Source of the DNA: Actinospica durhamensis
Lineage (GTDB): Bacteria > Actinomycetota > Actinomycetes > Streptomycetales > Catenulisporaceae
NCBI RefSeq assembly: GCF_018139695.1
Contig: NZ_JAGSOG010000050.1
Location: 1 to 40,488 of the forward strand
Length of the DNA: 40,488 nt
Direction of reading: 5' to 3'
Each line of letters opens with the position of its first letter. Positions within the stretch are counted from its first letter, which is position 1. The translations under genes were made by a program, and so were the position numbers. Below, one piece after another: positions 6,226-13,003 of this stretch. The notes under the pieces are model-generated. The model saw only the letters and a list, made by a program, of their open reading frames with translations. It searched no databases and had not been told where the DNA came from.

Positions 6226-7155
6226 TTAGTCCCACAGATGCGCGGCCTGCGGGATGAAGTGGGTGCGCCGCGGCCGATAAGGGGGCTGCGGCTCGCCGGG
6301 AGGCAGGAGCGGGGCGAGATACTCGTGCACAGCGCGGACCTGTCTGAGGCCGTAGGCCGCCGGCTCCTCGGTGGCCCGCAACTCCACCAGGCCACCGGGT
6401 AGCTCACACACGCTGTGGAACACGCCGCTCGCCGAAGCCGCCGTCATGCCGCCGATCTTGTCGAGCAGCAGCGCTGGGACATAGGTGATCCACTCGTACC
6501 CGCGCAGGTACTCCCGGCTCTGCGCGAGGGAGTCGTGCCTCATGATCCCGCAGGCCGCGTCCCAACCCGTCGAGCCGTAGGAGGGCTCCTCGTCGAGGAT
6601 CGACGCGAACGTCACCGGGAACCGCTGCGCCATCGCGGCGACGAAGCCGGCCGCCCACCCCGCATCGGCGCCCAGGTCGAACACCTCGGTCGGCCGGCCC
6701 TCGCCGTCGTAGGAAAGGTCGAAGGTGTGGAACCCGGACCCGGGACGCGCCTCGATCCCCGGCCCGGCAAGCCCGTGCGTCCCGTAAATCATCCTCAGCT
6801 GCGCATATGACTCGATACGCTTCTTTGTGGCCTCACTGAGGCGAACGATGAAGAGCGCCTCCGTGTAGGGCATTCCCGAGAGGAAATCGAGAAACCCGTC
6901 CCACGATGCCCGGGCGAACTCCGCGTACGCCGCGTCGATGTTGAAGTCGGGATCCTGCTCTTGCGCCACTTCCGTGTTCAGCGACGCGGCGCTGGTACTG
7001 ATCCACCACTTCATTCCGGCGGGTGCGGAATGCTTCGGGCGAATACGGCCCCCCTCCGTCGTCAACACCGCTTCGAGCAGCGTCTCCGCAGCGTAGGCGA
7101 ACGCGAACCGCGGAGCCTCGCCCGTCATGGGGACGCTCAGCGAAACCGACAGCAC
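6226..7155 (-). CDS. Unknown protein, possibly DUF3396-like, last gene of the STAND operon
   Basis: A 309-aa soluble protein. GTG at 7155 follows a strong site (aaggagag) 6 nt away, 41 bp after the STAND gene's stop codon, so the two are probably cotranscribed. Features include FLDFLSGMPYTEALFIVRLS near residue 90, GRPTEVFDLGADAGWAAGF, YLRGYEWITYVPALLLDKIGG and a C-terminal block ending RRTHFIPQ. The 'W-(I/L)-T-x-x-x-x-L-L-x-x-I-G-G' segment and the following 'LPGGLVELRATEEP' remind me of DUF3396 proteins, annotated in databases as type VI immunity-like; this is a resemblance only. If it belongs to the upstream pair it could be a regulator or inhibitor. No catalytic motif is visible. Confidence 0.6.
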   Translation of the reverse strand: MLSVSLSVPMTGEAPRFAFAYAAETLLEAVLTTEGGRIRPKHSAPAGMKWWISTSAASLNTEVAQEQDPDFNIDAAYAEFARASWDGFLDFLSGMPYTEALFIVRLSEATKKRIESYAQLRMIYGTHGLAGPGIEARPGSGFHTFDLSYDGEGRPTEVFDLGADAGWAAGFVAAMAQRFPVTFASILDEEPSYGSTGWDAACGIMRHDSLAQSREYLRGYEWITYVPALLLDKIGGMTAASASGVFHSVCELPGGLVELRATEEPAAYGLRQVRAVHEYLAPLLPPGEPQPPYRPRRTHFIPQAAHLWD

Positions 7156-7196
7156 TTCTCGCTCTCCTTTTCGTCACGCGGCTGCACGGCACGGCA

Positions 7197-10100
7197 TCAG
7201 ACGGGTTCAGCCGTCTGCTCCAGGTTGCCTTCGAACTCTGTATACGCCGCGTCGGCGATCCGGGCTGCTTGGTGCGGGTACAGCCATGCCAAGACGGGGA
7301 ACGGTGTCAGCCACCATCCCAGTGCGAATGCGCGTGCCAGCAGGTTGCCGGCTCGCGGTAGGCCGGCTCGCTTGGCTACTTCGGTCAATGCCGACGCCTG
7401 CTGGTCCGGGTCGGTGATGGTTCGAGCAAGTTGCTCGGCGCGGGCGAGCTCGCCTGCGGCGACCATCGCTGTAACCACGTCGACGAGGACTTCTGCCTGT
7501 CGGTCGGGGTCGGTGATGGTCCGGGCGAGCTGCTCGGCACGGTCGTGCTCTCCGGCGACGACCAGCGTCGTGGCTACGCGGTCCAGTGCCACCGCCCGCT
7601 GGTTCCGGTCGGTGAACGCGTCGGCGAGATGCTCGGCGTGGGCGGCGAGCAGACAGGCTCGATCGTGTTCGCCCGCGGCGGCTATCGCCTTGGCCACTTC
7701 GGTCAGCACCCGCACCTGTCGATCCGGGTCGGTGATGGTGCGGGCGAGCTGCTCGGCGCGGTCGTGTTCGCCCGCGGCAACCATCGCCATCACCACGTTG
7801 GCCAACGCCCCGGCCTGATCGTACGGGTCGGCGATGCCGCGAGCGAGCTGCTCAGCGCGGGCGAACTCGCCCGCAGCGGGCGCCGCTGCTGCTTTGACCA
7901 GCACCATTGCCCGCTGGTCCGGGTCGCTGACGGCGTGGGCGAGTTGCTCGGCACGGGTGAGCTGACCTGCGGCGGCCATCGCCTCTGCCACTTCGGCCAG
8001 CACCCACGATTGGCGGCCCAGGGCGGCCGCGCGGGCAAGTCGTTCGGCGCGGTCGTAATCGCCTGCGGCAACCAGTTCCCTGGCCGCTGCGGCCAGCACC
8101 CCCGCTTGCCGGTCCGGGTCGGCGATGCCGCGAGCGAGCTGCTCGGCACGGGAGGCGAGCAGACGAGCGCGGTCGTGGTCCCCGGCGGCGACCATCGCCG
8201 TGACCACTTCGGCAAGGACCTGAGCCTGTCGGTCCGGGTCGGTGAGCGTGCGGGCGAGTTGCTCGGCTTGGGTGGCGAACAGACGGGCCTGTGTGTGTTG
8301 ACCCGCGACGACCATCGCCTTGGCCACCTCGGCCAGTACCTGTGCCCGCTCGTCCGGGTCTGTGATGGTGTGAACGATTTTCTCGGCACGCGCGAGCTCG
8401 CCCGCAGCGACCATCGCCTTCGCCACTGCGGCCAGCTCCCACGGATGGCTGTCCGGGTCGGCGATGGTGCCGGCAAGCTGCTCAGCACTGTGATATTCGC
8501 CTACGGCGACCATCGTCACTGCCGCTCGGGCCAGTGCCCACGCCTCCCGATATGGGTTGGCCAGGGTCCGGGCGAGCTGCTCGGATCGGATGGCGAGTTG
8601 ACGTGCGTGGTCGTGCTCGCCTACGGCGACCATCGCCGACGCGACGTCAGTCAGCGCTTGCGCCTGGTGCTGTGGGCCGGTGATGGCGGTGGCGAGCCTG
8701 TGGGCGCGGTCATGCTCGCCCGCAGCGACCATCGCCGCAGCCACGTCGCCTAGCTGCCAAAACATGTCGTGCGGGCCGGAGATCGTGAGGGCGAGCTGTT
8801 CGGCATGTTCGTGTTCGCCTACGGCGACCAACGCCGCGGCTACCCGGGCCAGCGTACATGCCCGTGGGGACGAACCGCTCCCGACAGTACCGGCCAGCTG
8901 CGCGGCACAGTTCGCGAGCCGCAGGGCCTGCTCGCGTTCCCCCGCGTCGACCATCGCCTTCGCCGCCGCAGCCAGCACCTGTGCTCGCTCGTCCCGATCT
9001 GTGACGGTGCGAGCGAGCTGCTCGGCCCGGGCGAACTCGCCTGCTGCGACCATTTCCGCGGCCACGCCGGCCAACCCCCACGCTCGCGCGCCCCAGCTTC
9101 TCGTATCGCTGTGGACAAGCTGCTCGGCGCGGTCGTATTCGCCTGCGGCAACCATCAGAGTGGCCACCGTAGCCAGCGCCCATGCCTGCTCGACCGGGTC
9201 GGTGATGGCGCGGGCGAACTGTTCGGCGCCGGTGACGAGACGAAGGGCCTGCACGTGTTCACCCACAGCGACCATCGCCTTGACCACTTCGGCCAGCGTC
9301 GGCCCCAGAGCCCACCTCCACGCCGACGCCTGCCCGCCCGGATCGATGACGGGGCGGACGATGATGCGGCCGATCAGCTGTTCGGCGCGGGTAGCCAGAC
9401 GGCGGGCCTGCACGTGTTCACCCGCAGCGGCCAGCGGCCTGGCCATTTCGGCCAGTGCCCGCGCCTGCCGAGCCGGGTCGTCGATGCTGTCGGCGAGGCG
9501 CTCCGCATCGGCGAACTCGCCCCGGGCGACCATCGCCATCGCCATCTCGGCCAATGCCGTGGCCTGCCAGCCCCAGCCGCCGAGACTGCGAGCGAGCTGC
9601 TCGGCGCGGTCGAGCTCACCTGCGGCGATCAACGCGTCGATTACCTCGACCAGCGCCCATTCCTGCTTGTCCACGTCGGTGATGGCGCGGGCGAGCTGTT
9701 CGGCGTGGGTGGCGAGACGAAGGGTCTGCACGCGTTCACCCGCAGTAGCCATGACCTTGGCCACTTTGGTCAGTGCTCGCACCTGCTGGTCCAGGCCGGT
9801 GATGGCGCAAGCGAGTTCCTCGGCGCGGACAAGGTGGCCGAGGGCCGCCCACACGGCGGGAAGCCCGACGGGAATGTGCGCGTTGCGGGTCTGGAGCCGG
9901 TCACGGCGGCGGGAGAGCATGCCCAGGGCATAGAAGTCTGGCTGCGCACGCTCGAGCAGGAGATCCTGGCAGGCGGTGACTTCGGCGAGGGCCGCGGTGT
10001 CGCCGCCGGTCACCTGCAGCATCCGGTCGTGGCGTGCCGGGTCGATGGCCAGGACGGTGAGCCGGTCGGTGTCCTTGGCGGCGGCGAGCATGCGGGGATA

Positions 10101-11294
10101 GCCGGTGAGCAGGTACTCCGGAGTGTGTGCCGGCCATGGCGCACTACCGTCGGCCGGGTGGCGGTAGTCCTCGGCCCAGGCGTGTATCCGGTCCCGGTAA
10201 TCGGCCAGGTGGCTGGGCCCGATGTAGTGGCAGGCGGCGTGGTGCAGTTCCTCGTGGCCGAGGAGGTACACCTGGGGGGCTGTCTCAGGTGCCCAGCGGG
10301 AGGGCCGGCGGGTGAAGGCGCGCCCGGCCACGGTGTGCAGGATCTCTTCCACCTCCACCAGATCCGCACCGGTCAGCTCGCGCAGGTCCGGCCCGGAAAG
10401 GCCGCCGCGGGCCGCCGTGAGCAGGCCGAGGAGCTGCTGCTCGATGTGGGTGCCTTTCAGCAGGCGGGTGAGTTCGGACTGTCCGAGACGCTCCAGACTC
10501 CGCGCATGTGGGGAGTCGGCGAGCAGGCGGACGACGCCCGGATCGCGCAACGGATGCCAGTCGGGCACGTCGTCGGGGATCGGCGGGTTGGCCCGGCCCG
10601 CGATGATCACCCGCATCCCCGCCGGCGGTCGGCCTGGAAGCAGCCCGGCGATACTGTGCGCCCCCGGCCCCGTGGTGACCCCGCGGTCCTCATCGAGCCC
10701 GTCGACTACCAGCACCAGTCGGCCACCCGCCCGCTCGCACTTCGTCGCGGCATCGGCCAACAGGCCCAGCAACACGGCTTCCCTCGAGCCCTCATCCACA
10801 CTGACCGGCAGGTCCGTGCCGAGCCGGGCGCACAACTGCTCGATCAGCGCGGTCGTGAACGCCTCCCGGGTGTCCTGCGCGGTCAGCCGGGCGGTGACGA
10901 AGAACGACACCAACACCACCCCGGCCGCGGTCACCGGCGCGGGCGGGTCCAGCACGAAGGTGGACAGCAGCGCGGACTTGCCCGCCCACGGCCCCGCCCG
11001 CCACCACACGTATGGACCGCGCGCCTGCTCCAGGCAGAATCCGGCCAACTCGGCCAGTTCGGCGTCCCGGTCCAGCAGCTGCGGCGGCGCGATCTGCTCC
11101 ACCTGCAGCCGATAGGCCGAATACACCGTCCCCGGCACCGGCCCGGGAGCGGCCTCGTGATGATGGATCGTCACATCGACGTTCCCTGCGACATATCCGA
11201 AGCCGGCCCCGCCGTCCCGGCCCAGAACCACCCCGAACGAGGTGTCGCCCCCATCACGCCCCAGGCTCTGCCCTGTCGCCGTCGCGCCGGGCAC
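7197..11294 (-). CDS. NLR-like STAND NTPase with N-terminal signalling motif and 23 helical repeats
   Basis: A 1365-aa protein starting GTG 11294, two bases after the upstream stop (TGACCGTG), so translation is coupled. Residues 17-46 hold a G/V-rich motif (RDGGAGFGYVAGNVDV then TIHHHE) that is nearly repeated at the C-terminus of the upstream protein. The NTPase follows: Walker A GPWAGKS (101-107), Walker B LVLVVDGLDED (193-203) and a sensor-like RVIIAGR (228-234), with a winged-helix-like helical region to about 480. Residues 486-1311 are 23 tandem helical repeats of 33 aa, several lengthened to about 40 (type GEHDRAEQLARTITDPDRQ), TPR-like in pattern. The tail includes a hydrophobic stretch (ALGWWLTPFPVLAWLYP). 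STAND proteins of this layout are signal-transducing switches, including antiphage sensors. I infer ligand sensing by the repeats and signalling through the N-terminal motif. Confidence 0.85.
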   Translation of the reverse strand: MPGATATGQSLGRDGGDTSFGVVLGRDGGAGFGYVAGNVDVTIHHHEAAPGPVPGTVYSAYRLQVEQIAPPQLLDRDAELAELAGFCLEQARGPYVWWRAGPWAGKSALLSTFVLDPPAPVTAAGVVLVSFFVTARLTAQDTREAFTTALIEQLCARLGTDLPVSVDEGSREAVLLGLLADAATKCERAGGRLVLVVDGLDEDRGVTTGPGAHSIAGLLPGRPPAGMRVIIAGRANPPIPDDVPDWHPLRDPGVVRLLADSPHARSLERLGQSELTRLLKGTHIEQQLLGLLTAARGGLSGPDLRELTGADLVEVEEILHTVAGRAFTRRPSRWAPETAPQVYLLGHEELHHAACHYIGPSHLADYRDRIHAWAEDYRHPADGSAPWPAHTPEYLLTGYPRMLAAAKDTDRLTVLAIDPARHDRMLQVTGGDTAALAEVTACQDLLLERAQPDFYALGMLSRRRDRLQTRNAHIPVGLPAVWAALGHLVRAEELACAITGLDQQVRALTKVAKVMATAGERVQTLRLATHAEQLARAITDVDKQEWALVEVIDALIAAGELDRAEQLARSLGGWGWQATALAEMAMAMVARGEFADAERLADSIDDPARQARALAEMARPLAAAGEHVQARRLATRAEQLIGRIIVRPVIDPGGQASAWRWALGPTLAEVVKAMVAVGEHVQALRLVTGAEQFARAITDPVEQAWALATVATLMVAAGEYDRAEQLVHSDTRSWGARAWGLAGVAAEMVAAGEFARAEQLARTVTDRDERAQVLAAAAKAMVDAGEREQALRLANCAAQLAGTVGSGSSPRACTLARVAAALVAVGEHEHAEQLALTISGPHDMFWQLGDVAAAMVAAGEHDRAHRLATAITGPQHQAQALTDVASAMVAVGEHDHARQLAIRSEQLARTLANPYREAWALARAAVTMVAVGEYHSAEQLAGTIADPDSHPWELAAVAKAMVAAGELARAEKIVHTITDPDERAQVLAEVAKAMVVAGQHTQARLFATQAEQLARTLTDPDRQAQVLAEVVTAMVAAGDHDRARLLASRAEQLARGIADPDRQAGVLAAAARELVAAGDYDRAERLARAAALGRQSWVLAEVAEAMAAAGQLTRAEQLAHAVSDPDQRAMVLVKAAAAPAAGEFARAEQLARGIADPYDQAGALANVVMAMVAAGEHDRAEQLARTITDPDRQVRVLTEVAKAIAAAGEHDRACLLAAHAEHLADAFTDRNQRAVALDRVATTLVVAGEHDRAEQLARTITDPDRQAEVLVDVVTAMVAAGELARAEQLARTITDPDQQASALTEVAKRAGLPRAGNLLARAFALGWWLTPFPVLAWLYPHQAARIADAAYTEFEGNLEQTAEPV
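7362..9839 (-). repeat. Repeat array inside the STAND gene (23 coding units)
   Basis: Twenty-three in-frame units encode residues 486-1311. The basic unit is 33 codons. About seven units (for example 2, 6, 12, 15, 16, 21) carry a 7-codon insertion of the type RLATxAEQ that lengthens the first helix. Units 20 and 22 read GEHDRAEQLARTITDPDRQ identically, and unit 23 differs in only a few residues, pointing to recent duplication or gene conversion at the 3' end. Confidence 0.85.
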
Positions 11295-11296
11295 GG

Positions 11297-11797
11297 TCAG
11301 GGGCGCGACCGGCTCGGCTCCGAAGGGTCCGGCCGCTCCCCGCCCGCCACACCACGATCCACGTGTACATCCCCGGCGACCTGGCCGAAGGCGACACCAC
11401 CGTCGCGGGCCTCGGCGTGGACGTCCCCGGTGAACACTCTCGACCCGGCCCCGGCCACCACCGAGATACCACGTTCCTGCTCGGCGGCCCGCAGCCGGCC
11501 GATCAGATCGGTCACCGTCTGGCCGAACTCCTCGTCCTTGCGCGCCGCGGCGGTCACCGCCAGTTCCACCTGCTGCCTGGTCAGCTCACTGACCTGGCCT
11601 GCGCTCTCGACCTCCTCGGCCAGATCCTCGAGCGCGGGATGCCGGTCGAGCTTGGCGGCCACCGCGCTGTGCAGCTTCTCCAATCCGGCGTCGATGACCT
11701 CGTCGACCTCGCCGTCCACACCACCGGCCACCCGGCGGCCTTTACGCACCGCCCACGCGACCATGTAACCGACCGCTACCCCGGCCTCGATCACCAT
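11297..11797 (-). CDS. Bell-like membrane-associated helical protein with C-terminal amyloid-type motif
   Basis: A 166-aa protein; ATG 11797 follows gggagggg about 9 nt upstream. It starts with a hydrophobic helix (IEAGVAVGYMVAWAVRKG, residues 3-20). A helical domain follows (residues 21-107) containing VDEVIDAGLEKLHSAVAAKL, HPALEDLAEE and VSELTRQQVELAVTAAARKD. The C-terminus has VFTGDVHAEARDGG and FGQVAGDVHV (residues 121-146). RDGGVAFGQVAGDVHV matches RDGGAGFGYVAGNVDV of the downstream STAND protein at 11 of 16 positions. Size, N-terminal hydrophobic helix, helical bundle and shared terminal motif fit the Bell domains described as bacterial HeLo/MLKL-like executioners activated by NLRs through amyloid motifs. 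Database pipelines sometimes label relatives 'chromosome partitioning protein', which nothing here supports. Cell-death activity is inference. Confidence 0.7.
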   Translation of the reverse strand: MVIEAGVAVGYMVAWAVRKGRRVAGGVDGEVDEVIDAGLEKLHSAVAAKLDRHPALEDLAEEVESAGQVSELTRQQVELAVTAAARKDEEFGQTVTDLIGRLRAAEQERGISVVAGAGSRVFTGDVHAEARDGGVAFGQVAGDVHVDRGVAGGERPDPSEPSRSRP

Positions 11798-11901
11798 TCG
11801 ACCTACCCCTCCCTGAGCCAGCCGACCACTCACATCATCCCCCACCACACCGGCGAATGGGGCTGATCCGCCGGACCCATGCGGACTGATGACTTCCGAG
11901 G

Positions 11902-12453
11902 TCAGGGCTGCGCCGCGGTCGGCGTGCTCGAACCCCGGATGCGTTTGAGTAGGCCTGGGGTCCAGTGATCGGCATAGCGGCGCTGGAGGTCCGGGCGTTG
12001 CCAGTCGTTTCCGGTGATCGTTCTGCGGCACAGGGGTGATCCGCAGGCGCAGGCCATGCGGAATTCGGGGATTGCGGTGGAGGTGGCGTAGTCGTTGGTG
12101 AGTTCGTCGCCGGGTGCGATGTCGTGGCGGGCCGCTTGGGTGTAGGCGTCGATCCACCACAGGTTCGGGTCGCAGCTGTGGTTGCCGTATCCGTTGGGGC
12201 GCCTCGGCGGAAGGATCAGGTGCAGGTCGTCGTCCACGGTGTACGTGTCGATATACGGGTGGGCGGGGTCGAGGGCTGCGGCGTCGAAGGCGGCTTGTAG
12301 TTGAGCGCCGGTGGCCAGTGTTCCGCCCATCCGGGATACCGGTGTTCCGGCGGGGATGGGGGCGAGGGCGAACAGGCCTCTACCCTCGATGTGCGAGATG
12401 CGGACCTCGACGTCGAGGTGGAGCCAGCAGTCTGGTTCGGGAGCGGTTACCAA
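11902..12453 (-). CDS. SET-domain protein (lysine methyltransferase-like)
   Basis: A 183-aa protein with the SET-domain marks in order: HIEGRGLFA (residues 21-29), NHSCDPN (91-97), GDELTNDYA (115-123) and a post-SET CACGSPLC (135-142) that would bind zinc with a fourth Cys. The pseudoknot residues for SAM binding (Asn-His, Asp-Tyr) are present, so it looks catalytically competent; the substrate is unknown. An in-frame open region extends upstream to 12684 but has poor protein character. I prefer TTG at 12453, with aaaggaag about 11 nt upstream, because the conserved sequence begins there. It lies 104 bp upstream of the Bell-like gene on the same strand and may belong to that transcript. It is divergent from the DUF5713 gene across about 180 bp with no striking motif. 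Confidence 0.75.
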   Translation of the reverse strand: MVTAPEPDCWLHLDVEVRISHIEGRGLFALAPIPAGTPVSRMGGTLATGAQLQAAFDAAALDPAHPYIDTYTVDDDLHLILPPRRPNGYGNHSCDPNLWWIDAYTQAARHDIAPGDELTNDYATSTAIPEFRMACACGSPLCRRTITGNDWQRPDLQRRYADHWTPGLLKRIRGSSTPTAAQP

Positions 12454-12634
12454 AACGTGGTGTGCTTCCTTTGTTCGGTGCGGGCTGTGGAGGCCATGGT
12501 AGGCGCCGGTGCGACTCCCGGCTGGCCCGAGTTCACCGGCGCGACCGGCACGCCGCGCCGTCCGGGCGACCGAGCGGCTTCTACACTCATGGCGGAACAT
12601 ATGGAGTAGGCACAGAGTAGGCACCGGAGGCGTG

Positions 12635-12976
12635 ATGGCGATCGCGAACCCCGAAATGGCGGCACACCGCTTCCTCGCTGCCATGTACCAGGATCCTTAC
12701 TTCCCGGACCACCTGGTGGACAAGGCCGCGGCGATCCTGCGGGGCGCGTGCGAGCGGATCGAGGCGGAGCATCCTGCCGACCTGGAGGAGCTCTACGCGC
12801 TGACCCAGGACGCGACGGACGAGCTCAACGCACTGCAAGTCGAGCTCGCGGCGGCCGGCAGCGCGATCGAGACGGTGGCCCGCGAGGCGATCGCCGAGGA
12901 CTTCTCGGCGATCGCCAAGGCGTACGGATTCGACGACGCAGACGTCGAGGAGCTGATCGCGGCCAGGGACTGGTAG
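12635..12976 (+). CDS. DUF5713 family protein
   Basis: A 113-aa acidic, mostly helical soluble protein. NPEMAAHRFLAAMYQDPYFP at the N-terminus, LEELYALTQDATDELN in the middle and the C-terminal DADVEELIAARDW match what I remember of DUF5713, a widespread uncharacterised actinobacterial family. The start is the ATG at 12635, with ggagg just upstream (12626-12630, spacing only 4 nt). The open frame extends further 5' without a better site. The gene converges on the Tc toxin gene, ends 27 bp from its 3' end, and no terminator hairpin is evident between them. Position alone raises the idea of immunity to the toxin tip, but the family is common away from toxins, so that is unlikely. Confidence 0.7.
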   Translation: MAIANPEMAAHRFLAAMYQDPYFPDHLVDKAAAILRGACERIEAEHPADLEELYALTQDATDELNALQVELAAAGSAIETVAREAIAEDFSAIAKAYGFDDADVEELIAARDW

Positions 12977-13003
12977 CGACCGGGCGCCACCGCCGGCTCG
13001 CCG

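Noticed and set aside
7362..9839. Regularly spaced ~100-bp repeats that might suggest a CRISPR array
   Set aside because: The repeats are in-frame coding units of varying sequence and length (33 or ~40 codons), with no conserved short repeat separated by unique spacers.
7431..11768. Very long plus-strand frames (up to ~1000 codons) opposite the STAND gene
   Set aside because: They are mirror frames caused by high GC3 and the regular coding repeats. Their translations lack domain order, while the minus strand shows Walker motifs and clean repeats.
12457..12684. Longer N-terminus for the SET protein, up to 12684
   Set aside because: The extra ~76 residues are Arg/Ala/Cys-rich with no conservation pattern. 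The Shine-Dalgarno near 12465 and the start of SET homology favour TTG 12453.
12635..12976. DUF5713 as the dedicated immunity protein of the Tc toxin tip
   Set aside because: Opposite strand, convergent, and the family is common without toxins. Kept only as a testable alternative.
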